NCBI RefSeq assembly: GCF_014905555.1
Contig: NZ_BNGS01000010.1
Location: 186,001-250,000, forward strand
Reading direction: 5' to 3'
DNA length: 64,000 nt
Source: Streptomyces sp. Y2F8-2
Lineage (GTDB): Bacteria; Actinomycetota; Actinomycetes; Streptomycetales; Streptomycetaceae
Shown: positions 17,993-26,334 of the stretch, one piece after another
Numbering within the stretch: the stretch's first letter is position 1
How the letters are laid out: each line of letters opens with the position of its first letter
The notes under the pieces: generated by a model
The model's database searches: none
The model's input: only the letters and a program-made list of their open reading frames with translations
What the model was told of the DNA's origin: nothing
Translations under genes and position numbers: made by a program

Positions 17993-18208
17993 CCTGTCTG
18001 GCGGGGCGGTTGATGCAGCGGAAGGCCCGGATCGGGGCGCGTCCGCCCCTGCGGCCTTGGACGCCACTGTGCGGGAGGCGAATCTGCCCCGATCCAGCCA
18101 TTGGACAAGCGCCCCGTCGCCATTCGCTGGTGATCGAAACCCGCCGCGGTCGAGTCTGGGCTATGCAAAGGGGAGGGCAGAGGTGTTGCGTACGGGAGGA
18201 ATGGCCGG

Positions 18209-18424
18209 GTGGTTCTGAGCATCAACGTGGCGGTTCTGCTGGCAGTCGTCATCGTCTTGCGGCTCCGTCGACGCACAGAGGCCCGGAGCCGGTTCGATGA
18301 AAAGCTGACTGTGGTCATCGTGCTGGTGTTCGGTGTGCTGATCGCGCCCACGAGCTTCGGGCAGGGCGTTCTCAACGCTGTCGGCCAGGTAGCCCACAGC
18401 CTGTCGCAGACCAGTAGCCCCTGA
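18209..18424 (+). CDS. Small membrane protein, 71 aa
   Basis: Two hydrophobic stretches are visible: SINVAVLLAVVIVL at residues 4-17 and LTVVIVLVFGVLIAPT around residues 34-49, joined by a basic RLRRRTEARSRF loop. The GTG start at 18209 has a strong GGGAGGA eight bases upstream; an ATG at 18201 in another frame ends after a few codons. Similar one- or two-helix small proteins are common on Streptomyces integrative elements, but the function is not known. Confidence 0.6.
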   Translation: MVLSINVAVLLAVVIVLRLRRRTEARSRFDEKLTVVIVLVFGVLIAPTSFGQGVLNAVGQVAHSLSQTSSP

Positions 18425-18526
18425 TCTTGAGCGTTACAGATGAGGCTGTCTGACGACGCAGCGGCCTCACAGGCGGCCCTGGCATGACGTGCCCATCGAC
18501 GTGATCCGGCCGTTAGGCTCGCAGTC

Positions 18527-19480
18527 ATGACCGCAGGGGAGCGCGTTGTCGTTGTCGGGGCTGGGGTGGCTGGGCTCACCACGGCCGTCGTTCTCGCCGA
18601 GGCCGGGGCTTCGGTGCACGTGATCGCCGAGCAGGTGCCGGGGGTCACGTCGCTGGCGGCCGGGGCGATGTGGGGGCCTTACCTGGTCGAACCGAAGGAC
18701 AAGGTCGACCAGTGGGGACAACGGTCCCTGGAGATCTTCCGGGAGCTGGCCCAGGACCCGGCGACGGGCGTCCGGCTCACCAGTGGCATCGAAGCATCCC
18801 GCACGGCCGAAGCCGCGCCGGACTGGGCCACCACTTTGCCTGGTTTCCGACCGTGCGAGCGGGCTGAACTCCCGGCCGGGTTCACGGCGGGCTACCGGTT
18901 CACCGTGCCACTGATCGACATGCCCACCTACCTCGACTACCTCCTGCGCCGACTCCGCGACGCTGGCGGTGTGGTCGAGCAGCGACGGCTGACCTCGCTC
19001 TCGGACGCCGGTCCGGCTTCGGCGATCGTCAACTGCGCGGGCCTCGGGGCGCGCGACCTGGTTCCGGACCCCGACCTCCGGCCCATCCGCGGTCAGCACG
19101 TCGTCGTCACCAACCCCGGACTGACCGAGTTCTTCTCCGAGGACACCGGCCTCTCCCCGGACCTCCTGTGCTTCTACCCCCACGGCGACACCGTGGTCCT
19201 GGGCGGCACAGCGATCGACGGCGAAGGCGATCTGGCCCCCGACGACAAGGCGGCGGCCGGCATCCTCGCCCGCTGCGCCGAGGTCGAGCCCCGCCTCGCC
19301 GAGGCCCGTGTCCTGGAGCACCGGGTCGGCGCTCGACCGACCCGCGCCACGGTCCGTGTGGAGGAAGAGGTGGGGGAGGACGGCACCGTGGTCGTGCACA
19401 ACTACGGGCACGGAGGCGCCGGCGTCACGCTGTCGTGGGGGTGCGCCGAGGAGGCTCGGGCGTTGCTCTCCGCCAAGTGA
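18527..19480 (+). CDS. FAD-dependent D-amino-acid-oxidase-like enzyme, 317 aa
   Basis: The N-terminus is a Rossmann FAD motif (VVVVGAGVAGLTTAVVLAEAG, residues 7-27, GxGxxG). Further DAO features are LAAGAMWGPYLVEP near residue 45, IVNCAGLGARDL near residue 165, IRGQHVVV, and the C-terminal NYGHGGAGVTLSWGCA that wraps the flavin. These enzymes oxidise D-amino acids to 2-oxo acids with release of ammonia and H2O2. Length equals that of actinobacterial DAOs, so the gene is intact. It stands alone between mobile-zone genes. Confidence 0.88.
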   Translation: MTAGERVVVVGAGVAGLTTAVVLAEAGASVHVIAEQVPGVTSLAAGAMWGPYLVEPKDKVDQWGQRSLEIFRELAQDPATGVRLTSGIEASRTAEAAPDWATTLPGFRPCERAELPAGFTAGYRFTVPLIDMPTYLDYLLRRLRDAGGVVEQRRLTSLSDAGPASAIVNCAGLGARDLVPDPDLRPIRGQHVVVTNPGLTEFFSEDTGLSPDLLCFYPHGDTVVLGGTAIDGEGDLAPDDKAAAGILARCAEVEPRLAEARVLEHRVGARPTRATVRVEEEVGEDGTVVVHNYGHGGAGVTLSWGCAEEARALLSAK

Positions 19481-19528
19481 TCTGCATGTGGAAGAACAGA
19501 CGTTGCGATGTCCGCAGCGCGGGATCGC

Positions 19529-20233
19529 TCAGGGCGCCCCGACACGCTTGTAGCCGAACCACAACCGGCCACCGGTCTGTCCGAGCACCTCGTCCACGAC
19601 GGCCACGAGGGTCTCTGCTCTCCCGTCTAGTGCCTCCTGTAGGCCGTGGTGGAGGCGTGTGCTGAGCCCTGGCGCGGTCGTCTCAAGACGGCGTGCCAGC
19701 CACTTCCCACCGCCACCCCACGACCCGCCAATGGCCAGCGTCAGCTCACCGGTGCGTCGGACCAGTTCGGTCGCGATGAAGAGACGCTCGCTCTGGTCGT
19801 CGCTTCCCGCGAGGTCGTCCAGCAGGTCAGTGATCGCGTAGCGGCGGTCGTCGATCTCTTCCATCGACACCGGGGGTGGTCCGGCGGTGGTCAGCTTCCG
19901 GGCCTGTGCGGCGAGGCGGGCTCCGAGACCGTCGGTGTCGAAGAGCAGCAGTCCGTCGACACACATCCACAGCAGCGGTGACCGGCGCTTGCGCAGCTCC
20001 CGTTCGACGTAGGCGTGCCACGTCGCCTCGGTGTGAACGAACATCTCCACCGGCCAGCCGGCGTACTGGAGGCTCGCCCGGTAGGGGGCTGGGGCTCCGT
20101 GGAGCAGGACCACGACGTCGAGGTCCGACGTGGCCGTTCGGCGGGCTGTCACGACGCTGCCGCCCAGGAACGCGGTGCGCGTTTCGGGGTGCTGTTCATC
20201 CACGACGGCGCGTGCGGCCTCGATCGCATCCAT
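19529..20233 (-). CDS. Nucleotidyltransferase-fold protein, 234 aa
   Basis: FLGGSVVTARRTATSDLDVVVLL at residues 24-46 is the GS...DxD motif of pol-beta-type nucleotidyltransferases, followed by PVEMFVHTEATW. The C-terminal half is helical and contains DDQSERLFIATELVRRTGEL, resembling the substrate-binding domain of minimal nucleotidyltransferase/HEPN-like pairs fused in one chain. The ATG at 20233 is preferred to an in-frame ATG at 20305 because homology-like sequence begins there. The substrate is unknown. This is the second such gene in the left half. Confidence 0.7.
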   Translation of the reverse strand: MDAIEAARAVVDEQHPETRTAFLGGSVVTARRTATSDLDVVVLLHGAPAPYRASLQYAGWPVEMFVHTEATWHAYVERELRKRRSPLLWMCVDGLLLFDTDGLGARLAAQARKLTTAGPPPVSMEEIDDRRYAITDLLDDLAGSDDQSERLFIATELVRRTGELTLAIGGSWGGGGKWLARRLETTAPGLSTRLHHGLQEALDGRAETLVAVVDEVLGQTGGRLWFGYKRVGAP

Positions 20234-20372
20234 GCGGCAACTATCAGCACTGCCCACACCGGGCGCACGCCGTTTTCCGCGGCTGGACAGCGAGGTCTCG
20301 CGCACTGCGTCTCAGTTCGCCGGGGGCAGACAGCAAAGATCCACGAATGACTGGTCAGCGCCGCAAGGGCAT

Positions 20373-20486
20373 GTGAACCTGGACGACCTTCTCGCAAAAC
20401 ACCAGGTCAAAGAGGTGATTGCTCGTGACTGCGGCACCCCAGGGCCCCGGATTCTCCACCAGCGTCGAGGCCCTGCGGCTGCGTGA
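20373..20486 (+). pseudogene. Truncated SnoaL/NTF2-like gene 5' fragment
   Basis: A GTG at 20373 with AAGGG upstream opens a short frame whose first 18 residues (VNLDDLLAKHQVKEVIAR) look exactly like the N-terminus of actinobacterial SnoaL-like/NTF2-fold proteins. In those, a YCRGID segment normally follows. Here the frame continues as an unrelated tail and stops after 37 codons. The break lies near 20427, where the DUF317 gene begins, so this appears to be a recombination junction that cut off a chromosomal gene. Confidence 0.45.
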
Positions 20487-20778
20487 ATGGCTGCTCGGCC
20501 CGGGCCAGGCCACACTCGTGATGGATCAGTTCTCCGCCGACGACTTCCACCTGGTCGTCGACGACCGCGCGGACGTACACGTCAACTCGAAGGATGGATC
20601 CTTCTATCTCGGGTGGTTTCCGTCCGGCCGCCCTGGTACCGACGGCGAGGGGTGGAAGATCGCCGTCACCGGTACGGCCAAGGTGCGCGGCTACCACATG
20701 TCCTTCGACACGGAGACACCGGCGGACGTCGTCGCTGCCGCAGTCGCGCGCGTGCTGGAGACCTCCCAGCGGGTGTGA
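20425..20778 (+). CDS. DUF317-type protein, 117 aa
   Basis: The sequence matches the short Streptomyces DUF317 proteins found on plasmids and integrative elements: ADDFHLVVDDRADVHVNSKDG, then FYLGWFPSGRPG, then WKIAVTGTAKVRGYHMSFDTETP and VAAAVARVL. The GTG at 20425 is preferred to the TTG at 20419 because AGAGG lies about eight bases before it. The function is unknown; DUF317 genes typically travel with mobile elements and often occur in pairs, as here. Confidence 0.75.
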   Translation: MTAAPQGPGFSTSVEALRLREWLLGPGQATLVMDQFSADDFHLVVDDRADVHVNSKDGSFYLGWFPSGRPGTDGEGWKIAVTGTAKVRGYHMSFDTETPADVVAAAVARVLETSQRV

Positions 20779-20815
20779 CAGCCAGAGGCTCGAGTCGCTC
20801 CAGCCCCCCAACCTC

Positions 20816-21637
20816 TTGGAGGCATACCTGCATCCCGATTTCCCGATCGATCCACCCGCTCCGGCCTGCGTCCCGTCCGCTTACTGGGTCGGTCCCCGGC
20901 ACCTGGCCGGTGACGACGGACGCCTCTACGACGCCGTCGCTGACACACTCGCCGGCCTGGGCTGGACGAGCCTGACGCTCGTCCGCGGGCGCCAGGAGCC
21001 GGAGGAGGCGCCGGAGGACCGTCAGGTCCTGCGCAGCACCGTCCTGCACATCAGCCCCGACTCCCTGCGGTGGGCCCAGTGGGTCCTGCCGGACGAGCCC
21101 TTCCACCTGGGGAACCTGCCGATCGCCTGGCAAGTGTCCGCGCGTACCCACCCGAGCAGTCCGCTCGCCCAGTGGTCGGCCTACTTCACCCCCGACGTCC
21201 CGGGGGAGATCCTCGCCGGCTTCCTCACCGCGCTCGACGCCCGCAATCAGCCCGCCCTGCCATGCGGTGGCCCCGAGCTGGTCCTCGACGCGGTAACGGC
21301 GCACGGCTGGCTGCGCGACGTCGACCAGCCCAGCACGGGCGCGGTGGATCCGACGTTCGCCTCGCACGTCCGCCTCGGCGAGGTGCCGCCCCTCATCCAG
21401 GATGGCGATCCACTGGCGCTGGTGGCTGAGGCGGAGGAGGCGGCCCTGGCCGGGTGGCAGGCGTGGGCCGAGCCGGTGCTCGGCGCGGGCTACCTGTGGG
21501 CCGCGTCGTTCAGCGCCAGAGTGCCGCACGACCTCGTCGCCGCGTTCGCCGACTCCCTCAGCTCCAGCGCGCCGGTGCTGCGCCGGGTGCTGCCGGAGAG
21601 TACGCGCGATCGGCTCCTGCGCGCTCCGGCCTGCTGA
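20816..21637 (+). CDS. DUF317-domain protein, about 273 aa, start uncertain
   Basis: Two DUF317-like repeats can be seen: residues 10-125 (ACVPSAYWVGPRHLAGDDG then AWQVSARTHPSSPLAQWSAYFT and VPGEILAGFLTALDA) and residues 130-270 (VLDAVTAHGWL, then YLWAASFSARVPHDLVAAFADSL). The first plausible start in frame after the upstream gene is the TTG at 20816; there is no good ribosome site, so translation may be coupled to the gene ending at 20778. It ends just before a strong terminator at 21656-21689. Confidence 0.65.
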   Translation: MEAYLHPDFPIDPPAPACVPSAYWVGPRHLAGDDGRLYDAVADTLAGLGWTSLTLVRGRQEPEEAPEDRQVLRSTVLHISPDSLRWAQWVLPDEPFHLGNLPIAWQVSARTHPSSPLAQWSAYFTPDVPGEILAGFLTALDARNQPALPCGGPELVLDAVTAHGWLRDVDQPSTGAVDPTFASHVRLGEVPPLIQDGDPLALVAEAEEAALAGWQAWAEPVLGAGYLWAASFSARVPHDLVAAFADSLSSSAPVLRRVLPESTRDRLLRAPAC

Positions 21638-21655
21638 GGGCCCGTCCAACGCATT

Positions 21656-21689
21656 GAAGCCGGGCCTCCCGTCGGGGAGGCCCGGCTTC
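21656..21689. terminator. Strong inverted-repeat terminator
   Basis: A perfect 15-bp stem (GAAGCCGGGCCTCCC with its complement) with a four-base loop follows the DUF317 gene by 19 bases. It also lies 40 bases beyond the 3' end of the leftward-reading small gene at 21729, so it can serve both directions. Confidence 0.8.
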
Positions 21690-21728
21690 GTGTACCCGCA
21701 GATTGGGCCGCCGTTGGTGTGCGGCCGG

Positions 21729-22118
21729 TCAGCTTCCTTCGTACAGGGCGCGGAATTCGAGGGTGTCTTCCGCAGTGACGATCTCGGCCAGGCGTTCGAA
21801 CTCCGCGTAGTCCTCGTCGGTCATGATGGCGACGGCGTCGCTGACCACGGATCCCTTGGGAGAGCTTGGCGAAGTACTTCATGAGCAGGTCGACGAAGGC
21901 GTCCTTCATCTCGTCGAGTTCACGCTGCCATTCGTCTTCGAGCTCTATCTGCGCAATCGCGGCGGCCTTTTCCTCCGGGGTGAAGGTGATCAGCAGGTCG
22001 CGCTCGGCGCGGGTGAACGGGCGTCCGTCGCGGTGGTAAGGGCGCGTCCGGATGTCGGGGTGGTTGAGGTCAACTTGGTGAGGAGGAGGACGACTTCGGG
22101 GCGAACGGAGGAGGGCAT
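21729..22118 (-). pseudogene. Small element-borne gene interrupted by two frameshifts
   Basis: Three consecutive pieces in different frames read like one protein. It starts at the ATG at 22118 (MPSSVRPEVVLLLTKL, with AAGGA upstream), then shifts near 22070 to a frame reading DLNHPDIRTRPYHRDGRPFT and continuing through an acidic helix (EEKAAAIAQIELEDEWQREL) to LLMKYFAKLSQG. It shifts again near 21850 to VSDAVAIMTDEDYAEFERL and ends at 21729. The last piece could be translated alone from the GTG at 21848. Two breaks in about 390 bases suggest decay or sequence error. The full-length family is not known to me beyond being typical of Streptomyces elements. Confidence 0.55.
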
Positions 22119-22414
22119 GGGTGGTTCCTTGTGTGGTGTCGTGAGATCGGTTTGTGCTGGTGAGCTGGCAGGTGGTGCTCGGGGCATGATGTGCGGGTGC
22201 CTTGGTCAAGGAGGTGTGGGCTGCGAGAAGCAGGGTGCTCGCGGAAGGGTGGTTGCTCAGCGTGGGCCGGCGGCGGGGGTGCCGCGCGCTCGACTGCGGT
22301 AGGGACGAGGGTGCCAAGGGCATGTTGTGGGGCTTCTGGGGCACCAATGGTCCGGAGGATCGCCGGTTTGGCCAACCGCCGATCGTCGGCTATGTTTCGC
22401 CCGTTTTTCGCTGG
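22119..22414 (-). promoter_or_regulatory. Leader region with operator-like 38-bp repeat (copy 1 at 22360-22397)
   Basis: No gene is convincing here. Positions 22360-22397 match, with only four differences in 38 bases, the inverted complement of 28419-28456, which lies just upstream of the XRE repressor gene. Read leftward, this copy has the same order (CATAGCCGACGATCG then GGTT...AACC-type core) and would control the leftward small gene starting at 22118. It is therefore a probable operator of the element's own repressor. Confidence 0.55.
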
Positions 22415-24148
22415 TCAGCGCCGTCGGCTGGGGTCGTTCACGGCGCTGGTGGCCGGTCGCGTGACGGGCGCGAGGGGTGCGGTGCGCCGAGTGCCCATCG
22501 TGGCCGTTCCGTCGGGGCTTGCGGGTAGTGCCGGCAGGTGGGCACTGCGGCGCAGGCGCCACACCAGGACATCGCTGATGGAGTCGGCGGTGTCGAGCTC
22601 ACGTCGTCGGGCGGCGTCGGCCAGCAGAACGGCCGGGTCGTGGCCGGCCTTCCGGACCTCGTCGAGGGTGGCGGCCAGGGCGGCCCAGCCGGACTCGGCG
22701 CGGATCCGCTCGGCCAGCTCCGGCAGCACTTGCTGAAGTAGCGCGGCGTGCCGTTGCCGAACACGCGGCGCCAGACGCTGGCCTCGCTGCCGCAGGACGG
22801 CCATCGGCTGGGCTGCTGCGGTTTCGTAGGCTGCCCGAAGGTGTTCAGCTGCCTGCTGAGCTGCGGCGGCCTGCTGCGCGTGCTCCTTCTTCGCGTGCCA
22901 GTTCGCCGCGGCGATGGCGAGGAAGAAGGCCATGTCGATGAGCATGGCGGCGGTGGCGCCGTCTTCCCCGCGGCCCAGGGCTGGTCCGCTGTGGACGAGG
23001 TCGCGGGCGGCCTGGCGCAGGGCGCGGTCGTGCCCGCGTACGGCCCTCACGTGGGAGCGGCTGGCCCGCTCGAACACGAAGGCCGCCTCGCGCAGCTCGG
23101 CGCGGATATGGGCGGCGGAGGTCTTGGCCAGCGCGTCCAGGACCTCACCCGCAGCGGCGATCTGCGCCGCTGCTGCACCGTCGTCACCGTGGTCGATGAT
23201 CAGCAGTGCCTGCCAGGTGGCTGCGGTGGCCCGGCGCCGCGCGAACGCGGGACCTGTCACGTCCGGCAGGGCGGGCTGCTCCGGCCGTGAGCCGTCCGCC
23301 GAAGCGGCCTCCGCAGGAAGCGTCCAGCGTCCGCGGATGCGGGGCAGGGACAGATCGGGTGCGAGCGTGGAACCCGCGTAGAACACCGGCTCCTTCTCAC
23401 CGTTGCGGTCATCGGGCAGGGCGACCTTGTAGCCGAGCAGGTCGCCGGAGGGCGCGACGCGTTTGCGGATCAGCAGGCCGGCGGCGGCCAGCCGGTCGAA
23501 GAACTCCTCCTCGCTCGTCGCGCCGGCCACCGCGCGCCGTACGGTCTCCCGCAGCTCCTCGCGCGCAGGGCGCTGCCTGCCCGTGCGTTCGGCCTTGTAC
23601 CGCTCCGCGCTGGTGGCCCGCTTGGCGGCGGTGCCGTCCCCGGGGGCGACCTGGTGCAGCCCGAGTTCCTTTTCGATCAGCCGGCACTCGGCCTGGGCGC
23701 GTTTGCCGGAGCGGTGGTGGTCGGGGCGGCGGCCGTCCTCGCGGACGAGGGTGGCGATGATGTGGATGTGGTCGTCGGCGTGCCGGACGGCTGCCCAGCG
23801 GCAGCCGGCCCCGTCGCCGGGGTCGATGCCGGTGGCGGCGACCATGCGGCGGGCGATGTCGCCCCACTGCTCGTCGGACAGGATCGGGTCGTCGGGCGCG
23901 GCGCGCACCGAGCAGTGCCAGACGTGCGTGTCGGGACGCTGGCCCGCGTCGAGCAGGGACAGGGGCTGGTCGAGGAGGTGCTGGAGGTCCTTCTTCATGA
24001 CCGCAGGGTCGCGGCCGGGGTCAGGGGCCATGCCGTCGAAGGAGGCGACCAGGTGCGGGTCGATGTGCTCCTCGTGGGTGCCCTTGCCGTACAGGTAGTG
24101 CAGGAGCCCGAGCGTGTTGCTGCCCTGCTGGTGGACCCGGGGGATCAA
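22415..24148 (-). CDS. Relaxase/mobilization nuclease, 577 aa
   Basis: The N-terminal third is a relaxase. It opens with MIPRVHQQGSNTLGLLHYLYG and has the three-His metal motif in RHADDHIHIIATLV near residue 125 (HxxxHxH). Relaxases nick the transfer origin and stay bound to the 5' end of the moving strand; Tyr in LLHYLYG (residues 17-20) is a candidate nucleophile. The rest is a long Ala-rich helical region with coiled-coil tendency and one hydrophobic patch (MLIDMAFFLAIAAANW). The ATG start overlaps the stop of the MobC-like gene (ATGA). This is unlike the TraB/FtsK translocase systems of most Streptomyces elements. Confidence 0.85.
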   Translation of the reverse strand: MIPRVHQQGSNTLGLLHYLYGKGTHEEHIDPHLVASFDGMAPDPGRDPAVMKKDLQHLLDQPLSLLDAGQRPDTHVWHCSVRAAPDDPILSDEQWGDIARRMVAATGIDPGDGAGCRWAAVRHADDHIHIIATLVREDGRRPDHHRSGKRAQAECRLIEKELGLHQVAPGDGTAAKRATSAERYKAERTGRQRPAREELRETVRRAVAGATSEEEFFDRLAAAGLLIRKRVAPSGDLLGYKVALPDDRNGEKEPVFYAGSTLAPDLSLPRIRGRWTLPAEAASADGSRPEQPALPDVTGPAFARRRATAATWQALLIIDHGDDGAAAAQIAAAGEVLDALAKTSAAHIRAELREAAFVFERASRSHVRAVRGHDRALRQAARDLVHSGPALGRGEDGATAAMLIDMAFFLAIAAANWHAKKEHAQQAAAAQQAAEHLRAAYETAAAQPMAVLRQRGQRLAPRVRQRHAALLQQVLPELAERIRAESGWAALAATLDEVRKAGHDPAVLLADAARRRELDTADSISDVLVWRLRRSAHLPALPASPDGTATMGTRRTAPLAPVTRPATSAVNDPSRRR

Positions 24149-24771
24149 GCCGCCTCGCCCTCCTGCCCGTTGGCGACCCTGTCTGCTGCCCGCTGGACCG
24201 CCTGCGCGGCACGCTGCAGGTCGGCGAGGGCAGCGGCGAAGTGCGGTACATCGGCACCCGAGTTGAGGGCCTTGGCGATCTGGTTGACGTTGCCGCCCGC
24301 CCAGCCGAGCTGACGACGCACACCAAAGAGGGCAGTCAGGATGTCCCGCTCGGTGGCGATGGCCGCCGCGGTGCGGGACTGGTCGCGGGCAGCGGCCAGG
24401 GCGGAGTGGGCCAGGAACCCGGCCACGCTCATGCCGACGTGGTCGGCACCGGACTGGATGACGGCGAGTTCTAGCTCGTTGAGGCGGACGCTGTGAGCGG
24501 AGCGCTGCTTCTTGTCACGCGGACGCGACTTCCCCTTCCTGGCCTTGCCCTTGCGGCTGGCCTTGCCTGGCTGCGGTCCGCCCCCGGTCGCAGCCTTCCC
24601 GTCCGGCGCCCCCTGGCGCCGGACGGGCCCCGCCACCCCCGGGGCGGGTTCGGGTTCGGGCGCTCCCCCGACGGGGGAGTGTCCGAACCTCCAACTTGCT
24701 CCGCCTGGGGCAGGGGTGATCAGCAGAGACTGCTTGTGAGGCACGGGGTCTTCGTGGTGCGGGGTGTGCAT
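24145..24771 (-). CDS. MobC-like mobilization accessory protein, 208 aa
   Basis: After a disordered Pro/Gly/Lys-rich N-terminal half (residues 1-90, ending in a very basic RKGKARKGKSRPRDKKQR stretch) comes a ribbon-helix-helix-like domain, SVRLNELELAVIQSGADHVGMSV, and the characteristic MobC tail VRRQLGWAGGNVNQIAKALN near residue 160. MobC proteins help the relaxase open the transfer origin. The four-base overlap with the relaxase gene supports joint expression. Confidence 0.85.
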   Translation of the reverse strand: MHTPHHEDPVPHKQSLLITPAPGGASWRFGHSPVGGAPEPEPAPGVAGPVRRQGAPDGKAATGGGPQPGKASRKGKARKGKSRPRDKKQRSAHSVRLNELELAVIQSGADHVGMSVAGFLAHSALAAARDQSRTAAAIATERDILTALFGVRRQLGWAGGNVNQIAKALNSGADVPHFAAALADLQRAAQAVQRAADRVANGQEGEAA

Positions 24772-24819
24772 GGGGCCCTTCGGGTCGGGGTCTGGTTGGG
24801 AGCTCTGGTGCTGCGGGGA

Positions 24820-26106
24820 TCAGCGGGACGCAGTACCGGCTACGGCTTTGAGCTGGGCTTTGAACTCGCGGACGACTCGTCCGACGCCGTCGCTGGAGAC
24901 GGTGTAGCCAGCGGCGCGCAGGGCGTCCTCAACCCGGTCGCGTCCGACGCTGCCGGTCTGCTCATGGATGCGGCGAGCGTGCTTGAGGATGACCTCGTCG
25001 GAGGCACGGGCTTTGCTGGCGTCGCGCTTCTTCCGGGCAGCCGGTTTCCGCTCGTGCCTGCCCGAAGGGCTGCCCGAGCTGTTGCCCGTGAGCGCCCGGC
25101 TCTCTTCAGTTTCTGCCCGTGCGGGCAGCCCGGACTCCGGGCGGGCAGGCTGCGGGCGGGCAGCCGGAGGGACCTCGTCGTCACCCCGATCTGACGGGTG
25201 CGGGCGGGCAGTTTCCTCTGCCCGCGGCAGTTGTGCCGTGCGGCCGGCGCGCGGGCTGCTGTGCCCGGATTCCCGGGCGGGGTTGGAGGCCGGGACCTCC
25301 CAGCGCGGCGGCAGCGTGATGGAAGCGAGGCCGAGGGCCTGCTTGCGGGTGGCGAGCTTGTGCAGCAGCAGCTTGTCCTGGAGCGGGTCGCCGTCGACGC
25401 CGGCCCGCTCGAGAGCCTGGTGCAGGCGCTCTGCCAGGCGTCGTCTCCGCCGTCTGCCGCGCTTGTCGGTCATCGACTCGGCGCGCAGGATCAGGGCGAC
25501 GGCTTCGCTCAGCGCGCGCTCGCGGATGAGTCGGGCGGCATCGGCGTCCTGGTCGGCGATGCCGAGGCGAGCCAGGAGGCGTTCGCGTGCCTGGCGGACG
25601 AGGACGGCGGCCAGGCTGCGTGAGGCGGCGTCGGGGGCGCGGTGGCGCAGCTCGATGCCCATGGCCAGGTGCCAGAGCATCGCGGCCATGACCGGGCCGA
25701 CGAAGGCCCGCACGGTGCCGCCGACCGGCCCGGACTCGGCGTAGGCGGGCAGAACCTGGACGGTGGTGATGACCCAGGTGAGGGTGCCGGGCAGGCCGGG
25801 TGCCTGCTTCGGGCCGTTTAGGTTCTGCCGGGCCATCAGGGCGGTGGCGAACAGGGCCAGCTCGGCGGCGGCGAACATCGCGACGCGCTCGGCGGTGCCG
25901 CCCATGTCGAGGTAGTCGGCGGCGAACCGCCAGCTGGTGTCCGCGCTGTAGGCGGTACAGCCGAGCGCCGCCACGGCCGCGACCGGCACCGCGGCGGTCC
26001 CACGCCAGCGGTTGGTGTGATGCCGCTGGCGGCGGTGCTGGCGGATCAGCCACCCGGCAAGCAGGCCGAGCAGCACGGGCGGGATGAGGAGCGCCACGGT
26101 CATCAC
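24820..26106 (-). CDS. DUF2637-type membrane protein (Spd-like), 428 aa
   Basis: Four hydrophobic segments lie in the first 165 residues (VALLIPPVLLGLLAGWLI, VPVAAVAALGCTAYSA, FAAAELALFATALMA, LTWVITTVQVLPAYA with FVGPVMAAMLWHLAMGIEL), as in DUF2637 proteins of Streptomyces plasmids. The C-terminal half is soluble, charged and Pro/Arg-rich, ending in a winged-helix-like segment (VGRDRVEDALRAAGYTVSSDGV). It may act in plasmid spread within the mycelium, as proposed for Spd proteins. GTG at 26106 is followed directly by an ATG, either of which could be the start. Confidence 0.7.
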   Translation of the reverse strand: MMTVALLIPPVLLGLLAGWLIRQHRRQRHHTNRWRGTAAVPVAAVAALGCTAYSADTSWRFAADYLDMGGTAERVAMFAAAELALFATALMARQNLNGPKQAPGLPGTLTWVITTVQVLPAYAESGPVGGTVRAFVGPVMAAMLWHLAMGIELRHRAPDAASRSLAAVLVRQARERLLARLGIADQDADAARLIRERALSEAVALILRAESMTDKRGRRRRRRLAERLHQALERAGVDGDPLQDKLLLHKLATRKQALGLASITLPPRWEVPASNPARESGHSSPRAGRTAQLPRAEETARPHPSDRGDDEVPPAARPQPARPESGLPARAETEESRALTGNSSGSPSGRHERKPAARKKRDASKARASDEVILKHARRIHEQTGSVGRDRVEDALRAAGYTVSSDGVGRVVREFKAQLKAVAGTASR

Positions 26107-26334
26107 CGGGGAGGTGGCCCAGTCAGGGAGGAGCGGCGTGCCGCTGATCCGTATGGCGAGGAGGACGGGGCTGAGAGGAGGCAGGAGGGGGCTCCAAGGC
26201 GTCGAGGATTGAGGGCGAAGGGCGAATCGACGGAGCGCTGAGCAACCGCCTACGCGAGTGGCTGGCGCGGGCAGGGCTGGTGTGAGCGCGGTGATGCGGC
26301 GGGCCCGGCTAGGAGAGGGCGCTGAGGCGGCCAG

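Noticed and set aside
20370..20400. Possible attachment-site copy of the tRNA-Pro 3' end
   Set aside because: Only scattered matches to the T-arm sequence; the stretch is better explained as the start of a SnoaL-like gene.
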